Of a DNA stretch of 64,000 bases, positions 47,906 to 60,803 are shown piece by piece; the stretch's first letter is position 1; the number at the start of each line of letters is the position of its first letter. Position numbers and translations under genes: made by a program. The notes beneath the pieces were generated by a model, which saw nothing but the letters and a program-made list of their open reading frames with translations, did not search any database and was not told the DNA's origin. The stretch is from Malurus cyaneus samueli (Eukaryota > Chordata > Aves > Passeriformes > Maluridae). Where the stretch lies: assembly GCA_009741485.1 (NCBI GenBank), contig CM019230.1, forward strand, positions 4,180,619 to 4,244,618. The letters are read 5' to 3'.

Positions 47906-50004
47906 GTCACCCTGAGTCACATCCGCTGCATCCCGGGGAGCATCGCTGCTCCTGCGGCCTTTGATGTGATTCCTTGGATTCGGCTTCCCTTAATCAAACC
48001 CAAGGAAAAGCATCACTGGCACTTCGGAGCCTGGATTGGCAGGAAAAGCCTGAGCTCGGGAATGTCAGTGTTTCTGGAGAGCTCTGCTTCGTGCTACCAG
48101 AAGTTTCCAAACGGATGGAAGAAAACTGATCACGGAATTTGCCTCAAGTGGGGCTTAGAGATGAGCAGAGAGGAGCAATTGAGCTGAGCTTTTCCTCTGC
48201 AGGGCTGCCACAGCCATGGTGGTGTGACCAGGGAGGGTGACCTGGGACCTGTGCTCTGTCCCAGGGGCCACACGAAGCATTCAGCACAATCCCAATTGGC
48301 TTTTGAAGGGATTGCAGACAGTAAATATGCTAATTCCCTAATTCAGCCCTTAAGCACACACTTGAAGGGAGACAGCTCTTTAAGTGCCTTCATGAGCGAG
48401 AGCCAAGGCGAGGAGGGAACGCAGCAGATCCTTCTTGCCTGGCCTAAAATCAACAGCAGCTTCAGCACGGCTGAGAACACAGACATCTCCAAATTCCCTT
48501 CTTCCTTCCCCTCCCATGAGAGCCAGAGCCATCAAATCCACTGCAGGCATCACTTCCATGCTGGAGCTGGTGGCACCACCCTGCTTTTATCCATCCTATG
48601 GAATAAATGCCTCTGTGAACACCAAAAGGAGGGAGTGACACATCGCATCTCAATGAGAAAACCATTTTCCTTTTGGATATTTAATTATCAATTATTAGTT
48701 TCATTAAGATCCTGCACTTCTGTCCTTTTGAGCTCGTGACTCATTGTTTTTTTTTGTTTTGTTTTGCTTGATGATTTATTTTGCACAGCAGCTACTGGGA
48801 GGCAGCAAAGCTGCAAACCCTGCCATGAATCCCGACTCTCAGTGCCCAGTTGTGAAAACAGAAAAAAAGAAAAAAATTCATGCGCTGTCTGCTTCATTGG
48901 CTCCACTTTCCTTCACTTGGGGCAATTTCCTTTTGCAACGAGATGGTTGCTGCAGGAGGAGCTGGGCATTAACTGGGATCAGCTCAGATCTTGACACTTT
49001 GGGTATCACAGGTTATTGCTTTTAGTGCCTTTTTAATCAGTGGGGGAAGTACATTAACAGAAAAATGTTGATTGGTCTCCAAAAACACCCACCAGCTGAC
49101 AGGGAATTATTTCCTGCAGCCTGCGTGTCAGACCATGCCACAGATGATTTTTAAAGAGTTTCTTTCTGATTTTCCCTTGACAAAGGTGCTGCTTGCCCCA
49201 TGCCAGGGCATGGTGTGTGATCCCGAGAGGGCAGACAGTCTTTAACCACTCCTGTTGCAAAAACAGCAAAACACAAAAAAAAAAAAACAAAAAAAAAAAA
49301 AAAAAAAACCCACAATATAAAGAGTTTGGTGAGCAAGAGAAATGGAACAATTCACTGCCAGTAAGTAAAGGAAAATAAAATCAAATGGGCTAGAGCAGAA
49401 AAACAACCTCCATGTGCTTCTTGCAGGGAGACAGACACATTTCAGGACACTGGCATGTGAATCCTGCCAAAGCTGGTGTGGGCTGTGTGGCTGTCTCCTG
49501 GCTGCTGTAAAAGTCACTTCCAATACGTCTGTCTGTGGGGATGTGTAAATTATGGCAGGGAAGGCAGCCTGCTCTCGTTCTCAGCCCTGATTCAAATGAA
49601 GATGATGTTATTTCCTACTCTGCTGGAATCCCTCTCGCTGCCACTGGTGAAATACTCTTAACTCTTGGTGCTCAGGCTGTAATTTTGTGTGAATCTGGGA
49701 ATCAGAGGAGCCCTTCCACCCACCTTGGGGCTGAGAGGGGCCCTACCTGCTGTTTTCATCAGATTGCAATTCCGTGAGCATCTTGATGGCTGCATTTAGG
49801 ATTTCCTGCTGATAAAAGCGTGGCTGGGCTGGTGATCAGATGAGATCTGATTTTTTTTTGTATTTCCCACTTCTTTTTGCATGTTCTGGGAGCACAGCCC
49901 TGGGCTCGTGCTGCTGTGGGGCTGTCACTGCTGATGTGGGCAGTGCTGCAGGACATCATATTTTGTTCTGTGTCACCTGGCAGGGGAAGGCCATCCATGG
50001 TTCT
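47906..50004. other. Gene-free stretch with A-rich tracts
   Basis: No coding exon is recognisable. A-runs separated by single Cs lie at 49275-49308. The 171-codon frame at 48224-48739 has no domain and no paired splice sites. Confidence 0.4.
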
Positions 50005-50676
50005 TCCTTCATCATCATCTCCATCTCCATCTCTCCATCTCTCCATCTCTCACTTCATCCTCACTCTCATCCTCTCCACCTCCATCTCCATCTCTCCACC
50101 TCTCTCCATCCTCTCCAGCCTCTCCATCCTCTCCATCCTCTCCATCTCTCCATCCTCTCCATCTCTCCATCTCTCCATCTCTCCATCTCTCCATCCTCTC
50201 CATCTCTCCACTCTCTACCTCTCCATCTCTCCATCCTCTCCATCCTCCACTCTCTCCTCTCCATCTCTCCATCTCTCCATCTCCTCCATCTTCCATCTCT
50301 CCTCTTCCATCCCTCTCTCCTCACCCTCCATTCCATCTCTTCTCCATCTCTCCATCTCTCCATCTCTTCATCTCTCCATCCTCTCCATCTCTCCATCCTC
50401 TCCTCTCTCCATCTTCCATCTCTCCATCCTCTCCATCTCCTCTCCTCTCTCCATCCTCGTCCTCTCCATCCCTCCATCTCTCCACCTCTCTACCTCTCCA
50501 TCTCTCCATCCTCTCCATCTCTCCATCCTCTCCATCTCTCCACCTCTCTACCTCTCCATCTCTCCATCCTCTCCATCTCTCCATCAATTCTCCATTCTCT
50601 CCATCTCTCCATCCTCTCATCTCCTCCCATCCTCTCCATCTCTCCACCTCTCTACCTCTCCATCTCTCCATCCTCT
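50005..50676. repeat. Pyrimidine (CT-rich) satellite
   Basis: About 670 bp made almost only of C and T with regularly placed A, built from CCATCTCT, CCTCTCCATCTCT and CTCTACCTCT units. The + strand is nearly pure pyrimidine. Open frames of several hundred codons (Ser/His/Leu/Pro on +, Arg/Trp/Glu/Gly on -) are artefacts of a repeat without stop codons. Confidence 0.95.
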
Positions 50677-51397
50677 GCCCACACCAGGCAGGAGGAACAT
50701 TTCCCTGCAATGGAGTGGGCTGAGGAGCAGATGTGATTTTAGGAACACAATCAACACTTTAAATTTTCCTGCACATGGATGTTTTTCAGGGCTGCAGAGA
50801 GGTGTGTGCTTGAGGCAGGGCAGCTGGGCTGGGTTTTATCCTGAGGTCAGGAGAACCCTGAACCCCCTTGGATCAAATCCCCTGAAACTTCTTGCAGGAT
50901 CCATGTCAGAGTGAAACCCCAGCACGCTAACATCCACTGTGATCTGCTCAGGGACAAACCCTTGGCCACAGAACACATGATTTTAATGTGTGTGAGTGGA
51001 ATTACCAAAAACAAAACCACCCATTTCTCCTTTTTAACATTTCCAAATGTTTTTGCTGCCTGATCTGCTGCAAAGTGCTGGTGCTGCAAGTTCAGACTCT
51101 TCTGGGTTAAAAGGAATGAGAGCCTTGCAGAGGCTTTCATCCTCTCCTTCTCTCAGTTTGTGGCTGTTGAGTTCAGCAGTTTTGGTGTGTGTGTTTTAAA
51201 GGGTGATTCACTCATTTCTGCTCAGGGCTAGCTCCATTTCAGCCAGGAGCAGGCCAAGGAGGATATGGGTTTGGCTTTGCAAAACCTCATCTGTGACTTT
51301 CAATTTGCTAATCCAAACCCAGAACTAAAGGGTGGCTGGGGTCCAGATTCCAGTTTATCTGAAATGATTGAAAACCAAAACTGAGGTTTGGGAATGT
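50677..51397. other. Gene-free stretch
   Basis: Nothing recognisable as a gene or repeat family. Confidence 0.4.
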
Positions 51398-51647
51398 GGA
51401 TCCCCTTTTAACCCCCTCTTGGATCTCCTTATAATCCTGTTTGGATCTCTTTTCCACCCTGTCCTGGATCTCATTTTAACCCTCTCTTGGATCTCCTTTC
51501 CACCTTTTTTTGGATCTCCTTATAACCCTGTCTTGGATCTCCTTTCCACCTTTTTTTGGATCTCCTTATAACCCTGTCTTGGTTCTCCTTTTAACCCTGT
51601 CTTGGATCTCATTTTAACCCTCTCTTGGATCTCCTTTAACCCTCTCT
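51398..51647. repeat. Minisatellite, about 24-bp unit
   Basis: Around ten copies of variants of CTTGGATCTCCTTTCCACCC, alternating with TCCTTATAACCCTG and TCATTTTAACCCTG versions. Confidence 0.88.
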
Positions 51648-54600
51648 CACTCCATCGTTTTTCCTTCTCTTTGCAAAAGGAACAAGCAGGAGATTTCCTA
51701 AATGAGCACCAAACACCAAAACACTTTTGATGGTGTCATTTTCGATGGCATGTCCTTTTCCTGATGACTGATTTCCAGCTGCTTTCACTCTTGCAGGGCT
51801 CAGGGAGGTGTCACTTCCGAGGGGGCTCAGCCTGGAGCTGATTTGCACCCTGAGCAGCTCAGGGGTGTGGGTTTGAGGTGCTGGCACTGGTTTTTCTTGC
51901 CCAAGGAGGAGCCTGAGCTGTCCCAGGGGACAGGAGGGAGCGCTCCAAGTCCAAATCCTCCCCTTTAAACACAGGATGTAATTGGGCAAAGGGACATTGT
52001 CCCATTTACTGCCTGGGAAACAAGGCTGAGAGGCAGGAACACAGTGCCCAAGGGGCTGTGGCAGAGCCAAATCTCCAATTCAGGCTCTCTGGCTGTGCTT
52101 TTGGTCTCAGACTCACAGTTTGGAGGGGCTGGGAGGGAAGCTATGATTTCATCCCCGGGTCCTTCACACTCCATACAGGCAGGCAGAGCAGGATCTGACC
52201 CTCCTGGCCACGTTCCCTCCTCTCTCCTGTGCTCATCCTGCAGGGCAGAACCCTCTGAGCAGCTCACACAAAAGGACTCAGTGTCAGAGGGTTTTATTGT
52301 TTTATTTCCATTTCAGCTTTCTGAGAGCCTCCCAGCACAGAGCTGCAGTGTCTGCGAGGGAGCAGGAGTTGAACATCTGGGAAAGGTTAGGGTCAAACGT
52401 ATAAATGGGGGAAGCACGGCACATTTCATTAAAATACCCAATCCGTGACGTCAATTCAACTGATCGAGCCCTTCTGCCTCTGCAGTTAGGGAACCATTAA
52501 CTTCACCCCGTGCAGAGTGTTTATATGGAAAATATGAGGCCAGGAAGTCTCTCCTGATTGTGACATTGAGGCTATCAAAGGAGCTCGCTCTCCCTTTTTT
52601 TTTTAAATTTTTAATCTCTGCATGTCATTTTCCACCCTGTTACGGTAACAGCAGCCTCTTGCCTGGTCCCTGTGGGTGACATTTGCCATCTCCTCCTCAG
52701 CCAAGCTGCTGCTGCTGTCACCTCCTGCTCCTCCTGGGCTTGGATGTCACAGGAGCTGCTCTTTGCTGTCCCCTTTTGCATGGAGCTGTGCGAGGCAGCT
52801 TCCTACCACACGTGCACAGCCTGGCCACCATCCAAAATACACTTGGAAGTATTAAGATTAGGTTTAGGAGTGTAATTAAAAAAAAAAAAAGCTTCCATGG
52901 GAACAAATTTTCTGTGCCTGCAGTTGTTTAAAACGCAGGATGCTCTGTCTGCGTGGGCAGAAAATGTCAGGGATTGGTGTGGGGCACCCCAAGGTGCTCA
53001 CAGGACACTTGGAGCTGTGGGTCTCGTGTAGAAAAGGAGAGTTTGTGGTTTTCTCCAGTAATTCTGTTTCATTCAAAGCTTGTTCTGTTCCTGCCAGGCA
53101 AGTGGAAATCTCTTTCCTTACAGAGACAGTCAAGCCTCACCCACCTTGGCCATGTCCAAGTCAGCCTTGGATTTTTTTCAGAAAAGCCTCCAAATCAAAC
53201 TCTTCCTCATTGGAGAAGGGGTCTCCCTGCAAGTGGGCTTTTTTCCTTCTTTTTAAACTTGAAAGAGCTTTTGTTTAACTTCTGAGCAAGCCCTCTGCTT
53301 TCTGTGACCTGATCTCAGGAGCACGAACCAGCTGGGAAAACAAAAGAGTTGCAAAAGCTGCAAAACAGCAAAAATACGGACGAAACCATGAGGGGAAAAA
53401 TGAGTTTATTGCCATGAGGCTGGGTGGTCCACAAGGAGCTTGGGGGCTGCTCTGAGACTGAATTCACCTCTGAGAACAAACATCTCTGCAGGATCAGGCT
53501 CCTCGTTTACCTCCTGTCACACCTCAAGATTCTCCTAAAAAAGACCTTCAAACAGCATCAGGGGCAGGTGGGCAGCTCTCTGCTCTCCCTCACTGCAGCT
53601 TCAACACCCATCTGATGAGGAAAAGCACAAAGCCCATTTTCAAAAAAAGGTTTGTGAAGCTCTTGAGGTCGTGATCCAGGATGGGTCAGCCAATGTGCTG
53701 TTTGAAAAGCATTACCGTATTCAAAATGAAATCATTTTTCTCCTTTGAATCACGGCAGTCAACTGAAGTGCTTCCAGACCAGAGCCAACTGTTTGTAATT
53801 GGATATTTAATTTGTTTTGTGTAGTTTAGCGCTGAGTCTCCACGTTGTCTGAGCGAGGAAAACCAAAATAAATTAAAAAATCTTTCAGAGTCAAAAGGAT
53901 TTGTCAAGCCTGAGAATATTATTTTGCCCTCTAATTAGCTGATTTGTCAGAATAAGAATGAAACCAGCCCTGGGTGGGCAATGAGTGCTGAAGGTGGGGG
54001 TCACAGTGGTGACTGTCAGGAGGCTCAGCCATCCCTGCTCAGGTGTCACCCTCCTGTCACCCTCCTGTCACCTGCAGGGTGGGCACTGCAGTGGCACCAG
54101 AGGGGAGGCTGGCATGGACCAGTCTCACACGACACAAAGTTTTTGTTTTTGTCTGGGCTGCTGGAAAATGTCACTGACTCACAGCCAGGGGTGGCACATT
54201 GCTGACCATTTGAGCAGAGCACCTCTGTCCCATGGGATTATTGGTCATCTGAGCATAGCTGTGACCAAGAACTGCTGAATGTCAGACAAAGACAGGTTTG
54301 TGACACTGAACTGAAAATAGATATATTTAAATATATTTAAATATTTTTTTTTCTATCTATATATATCATGATATATTTAAAATACAGCAAGGCACTCAGC
54401 CAATTGTTGTATCACCCTCCCTTTCCACAGTGTGACACAAATTGTGAATTAAAGCTTAAACTTTTAAATTTTCCTCTTTGGCCACCTTTGCTGCATGAAA
54501 TTGCTGGGCAAGTTCTAAAAGTGCTGGAACTCTGCCCAGAATATTATATATTTGTGTCCATTTTTCTACAGATTTGTCCCCAGTGAATGACCCAGGGTGC

Positions 54601-57600
54601 AGTTCAGGTAAGGTAATCCTTCACCTGAGAGCACAAAAGGATTTTATTCACACGTGCACCAAGCTGGCCATCTGCTTGGAGATTGGCAAACCAGCACCTC
54701 AGCACTCACTCGAGACAGGAAACTGGTGATTTTTCAGCAAATCATGTAAAATCCTGAGCAGTGCCTGCTTTCAGAGCAGAACTGTATTTTGGCAGGGTTT
54801 CACACAGCTCTGTGGAACATCTCAGGGGTTTTGTGCTCGTGAACATTTTCATGGGCACCTTCACCCCATCCCACCTTCCCCTCCAGGTCAGGGCTTTTTG
54901 GACACACTGGGCTTGGGCTCAGCTGGGATTTTTCTCAGAGAGGTTGAAATACGTGGAATGCATTGTTGAGAACAGAGAGAAAGCAGAACGCCGAGACAAA
55001 TAGTGCCAAGATGTGCAGTGAATGACATCAAACCTTGACTGGAGCTGCAGTGAACACCCAGAGGCAGCAGACAGAAGGGAACCACGGAGGAAACCAAGAG
55101 GGAACAATGGAGGGATGATAAGAAAGGCAGGAAAGAACAATGCAAAACTGATTTGGACTAAGTTCACAGTAAAAAAACCCTGTCTGGTGCCAGGAGAGAA
55201 ACCTGAGGAACGTGGCTGGGCTGAACCGCTGGATCTGGACAAAAATGAGAGCCCAAATGACAGAAGGAGGAAATCAGAGGCCCAAATGTCTCAACAGCAC
55301 ATTCCTTCCTTGTCAGAGAGAGGAAAAACTCCCAGGAAAAGCCCCTTCTGCAGACTGGAGCCCCACTTTTGTCTGGGAGAACACAAAACTAACGGGTGGG
55401 TGTGGAAGGAACAGAGACAAAATAAAATATCCTGGTGGTAAACAGAGTGGAAGTGGGTGAGGCAGGGGAAGAGGATTCAGTTGGGAGTGACATCAGTTAT
55501 TTATGACTGTTTGTATCCCCATATCTCTATCTGGAAAGGAAGGCAGAGCCTTTGTCCTCCAGGGCTGGTTATCCGTGCTCCCGTGTCCCCGGGATGGAGC
55601 TGGAGCCAGGGTGACCCAGAGCAGTGCCAGGGATGTGAAATTGGGCTGCTGGGATGGGGACAGGCTGCTGCCACATCCAACCTTTCCCTCCTGAACTTCC
55701 CAGCTCGCAGGAATGTTGCTGTGGATGGGGGAAAAGAGGGGGCAGTGAGGATCAGGTTTGGGCATTGTGGGGATGGAGCAGTTCAAGGAGTCCATCCCTA
55801 CTCAACAAAACACTCTGGGATGTGCCCACTCTGGCATCAAACAAGTCCTGCAGCCTTGACTGAGGGTTAGCTAGAAGCTTTCTCTGTTTTTCTGAATTAA
55901 GCCAAAGCTTTAAAAACTTTGCAGACTCTAAATTGGGGCCAGCAAAGCCAGTCTTGCTCTATTTTTCATATTTTTTCCCAGAGGCTTGTTGGCAAAATTG
56001 CACTTTTTGTACAGCTACAAAAGAAATCTGGGACAGAATTATTTGAATAGAGAGCTATAAGTGATAAAAATCTGTTTATACCACAACATCTCCAGCCAAA
56101 TGATTGACGTATACATTTCTGTCCTTCCATTGATGTAACTTTTCAATTTCCTGTTGGTGTCTAAGCTTGATTTATTTTTCCATTTACTTGGGTTTTACAA
56201 AGAGCACTAAAGAGCTTGGCACTTGGGGCCTCCTTTTTTTTTTTTTTTTTTATTTATTTTCAATTCAACCCTCTTAGTCCTCCATCACTTCATTGTTTCT
56301 GCAAACAATGAAAAAGAGAGATGGAAAGAGCAGCTGTGAACAGCTGGTTTGCTCACCAGGTGCCTGACTGGTATTCAGTATCTTCTTTGAGGAAGGCCCT
56401 GATTCCTGTGAAAAAAAAAAATACAAAAAAAAACAAAAACAAAACCAAAAATCAAAATTCAGAGTTCACTTCATTTGCTGCCTTCACACATGATGTGACC
56501 CAGATTTGCAGACCTGAAAGAAGCCTGAAAAAGCAAAACAGACAACAAAAGCTGCTCCGGGAAACCTCAGGCTTTTTCCTCTCTGGTTGCACCCCAGCTG
56601 AATCGGGCAAAGAGCTCTGCAGGGCCTCTTTAGGCAGATCCTGCCAAGGTAATTTTAGACACTCCTTTCTTTTCTCCTCATCCAAGTCCCCCCTGCCTCC
56701 CTCACCCAATATCTTATTCAGTGCTCAGGAGACCTGGACACCTCTGGTTTTGCACACAATTCAGGAGTGGCTACCTATGACCATGATGATTCCTGTGATT
56801 AATTCTGCCACCAAACCTGCAAATTTGGGCAGAGGCACTCCACCCATTCCCAGCCCACAGAAGAAAACCCTAGAAAAGCAGCTACGTGTGTCCAGCCATC
56901 CCAAGGTAGCAGGGTTGTGAATGCAAATGGAGAAGAAGCAGGTTGAATTGAGGAGCAAAACTGATTTATTGCTCACAGATCAGTAACACGATCACAGCAG
57001 TGCCCCAGGAATAGTGATGCACTCCTGACATCCTGCCCCACGCAGGTTTATTCGAGACAAATATTCCAGCTGAGCCAGACCAGCAAAATCCTCATTTGCT
57101 GGCAATGAGGAGAGAAAGAACATAGCCTGTGATCTTCATCAGCAATAAAACAAGAAGCATTTCTGCTTGAAACATCTCTGCTAGGCAGGGGTTTGAGGGA
57201 CACAGCTCACCTGGAGCCCGAGAGAAAGAAAAAGCAATCGGGGCAATCGCTGATCAGCATCTGCCACCTCATGGCAACTGCTTTAATTTTCTAGAGGACC
57301 ACATCCTCTCCAGCTGAGACTTTTCGAATGAGTTGATTTGAAGTAAAGGAAATGGGGTTTAAATCAGCGTGTTTCTCTGCTGGGTACAGAGGATAACTGG
57401 GAAGTGTTTCCATGGAAGTTGTGGTGTCTGAGCGTTCAGGGTACAGAGCACAGATCCGCAGGCAACGCTCGGGAGCTCAATCTGGTGAGACCTCAGTCTT
57501 TGTTTTGAGCTTCTGACTTTTATTCAGTGTGATTTGCTCAACCTCAGGTGGCAGCTGTCCCTCTCTCCCCTGGCTATTCAGAGCCAGACATTCCCTGGCT

Positions 57601-57740
57601 GATTGTTTGTGGGGTTGGGGTGCCGAGAGGGCACGGAGCACAAATGAGACCCGTTCTGCTATTTTCCATTTTCCCTTTTTCATTTTCCTTCTTGAATTCC
57701 TATTCCTATTTCTCACAAGCAGCACCTTCGTAATTTTCTG
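51648..57740. other. Gene-free stretch upstream of SMIM36
   Basis: No coding exon is recognisable. It includes an AT-rich patch with palindromic ATATATTTAAATATAT (54317-54380), a T-rich run (56233-56252) and short A-runs (52879, 56410). Frames at 55022-55441 and 56321-56920 were examined and carry no domain. Confidence 0.4.
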
Positions 57741-57744
57741 ACGC

Positions 57745-58082
57745 TGTAGAGATGAAACACAGAACAAACGCATCTGTAAAGCAGAAATTCTGAGTTTATT
57801 CCCCGCGCTAACAATTCCCGGGAGCGAGCACCGTGCGAACCCTGAGCTGCGACAGCGGGAACTCCTCTCTCCGCGTTTATCTGCCGGCAAAGGGTGACAC
57901 CATTGAGCAGAATGGGTTAAGAGCGGAGGTTTTCTGTCTGACGGGCGCTGCTGGGTGTCGCAGGGGCGCTGGGTGACAGCGGGGTCCGCCCGCGGTGTCC
58001 CGGTGCCACCTGCCGGGCCCGGGATGCTCCGTAAGGAAAGCAACAGCTCCTACGTGTGGCCAGCCGGGATCAGACCCGGGCA
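57745..58082 (-). mobile_element. CpG-rich solo LTR, minus strand
   Basis: On the minus strand the block begins TGCCCGGGTCTG and ends CATCTCTACA (TG...CA, 338 bp). In LTR order it has a CAAT-like motif (CTCAATGG), a TATA-like AGATAAACG, a GC-rich R-like segment, AATAAA (minus strand, about 57794-57799) and a T-rich U5-like tail. The four bases ACGC lie directly outside both ends (57741-57744 and 58083-58086), as expected of a 4-bp target-site duplication. The CpG density would otherwise be read as a CpG-island promoter. A four-base match is weak evidence alone; the combination is what makes the case. No retroviral coding sequence is attached. Confidence 0.65.
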
Positions 58083-58086
58083 ACGC

Positions 58087-58470
58087 TGCCATGGCTTCAA
58101 AAAACCCTGCTGAAAGAACCCTGAGGCGAAAAAAACCCCAAACCGAGGGTAAAATCGCGCTGTCACCTCGCCTGTTTGGGGTTTTGGGGGTTCAGTGTCC
58201 GGTGCCGCCGGGCTCTGTCTGTGCCTCACCCCCCGCAGAACCGAGCAGGGTTTTTTTTTTCTCTCCAAGAGACCACGGGAGGTGCTGTGGTGATGCCGGA
58301 CAAAATTTCACGTTTTGAGAAGTCCCTCTAAAAGCTGGCACGAACCCTATCTAAATCAAACGCTTTATGACACGCATCTCCCTGCTGCAGTGTTAGAAAC
58401 CTGAAACAAAGCTGTAGGTGTGGAAGACCTTAGAGGAGAAAATTCAGGTTTGGGAATCCCATAAACTAAC
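58087..58470. other. Short non-coding stretch
   Basis: Still moderately CpG-rich to about 58260, with a T-run at 58250-58260. No gene recognised. Confidence 0.4.
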
Positions 58471-58738
58471 TTGTTTGGTTGGCTTTTTGGTTTGGTTGGG
58501 GTTTTTTTGGCTGTTTTCATTTGTTTTTTTTTTGTGTTTTTTTTTGTTTTGTTTTCTTTTATGTTGGTCTGCTTTTTTTTTATTATTTGTTGAGGGTTTT
58601 TTGTTTGCTTTTTGTTGGGTTTGGTTGGTTTTTTGGGTTTTTTTTTTTTGTGGTTTTTGTTTTTTTTTTGTGTGGGGTTTTGGTTTTTGCTTTTTTTTCT
58701 GGTTTTCTTTTTTTGTTTGGTTTTGGGGGGGGTTTTGT
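58471..58738. repeat. T/G low-complexity tract
   Basis: Almost only T and G with a few C and A, built from variants of TTTGGTTTTTTTG. The Phe/Trp/Gly-rich frames it produces are not proteins. Confidence 0.93.
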
Positions 58739-60741
<2,003 letters not shown>

Positions 60742-60803
60742 GGGGTCCTGGCAGCCCGCAGCCCCCGTCCCCGCTGCCTCCCGGCCATGCTCGCCATCCC
60801 CAG
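60742..60803 (+). other. SMIM36: SMIM36 3' UTR start with downstream donor site
   Basis: The TGA stop (60739-60741) is followed by C-rich sequence ending CCCCAG|GTAAGCG, a near-consensus splice donor at 60804. If used, the 3' UTR continues in a later exon. Confidence 0.4.

Noticed and set aside
49840..50914. Frames of 298 and 345 codons rich in Ser, His, Leu and Pro
   Set aside because: They lie in the CT-rich satellite, which lacks stop codons in several frames.
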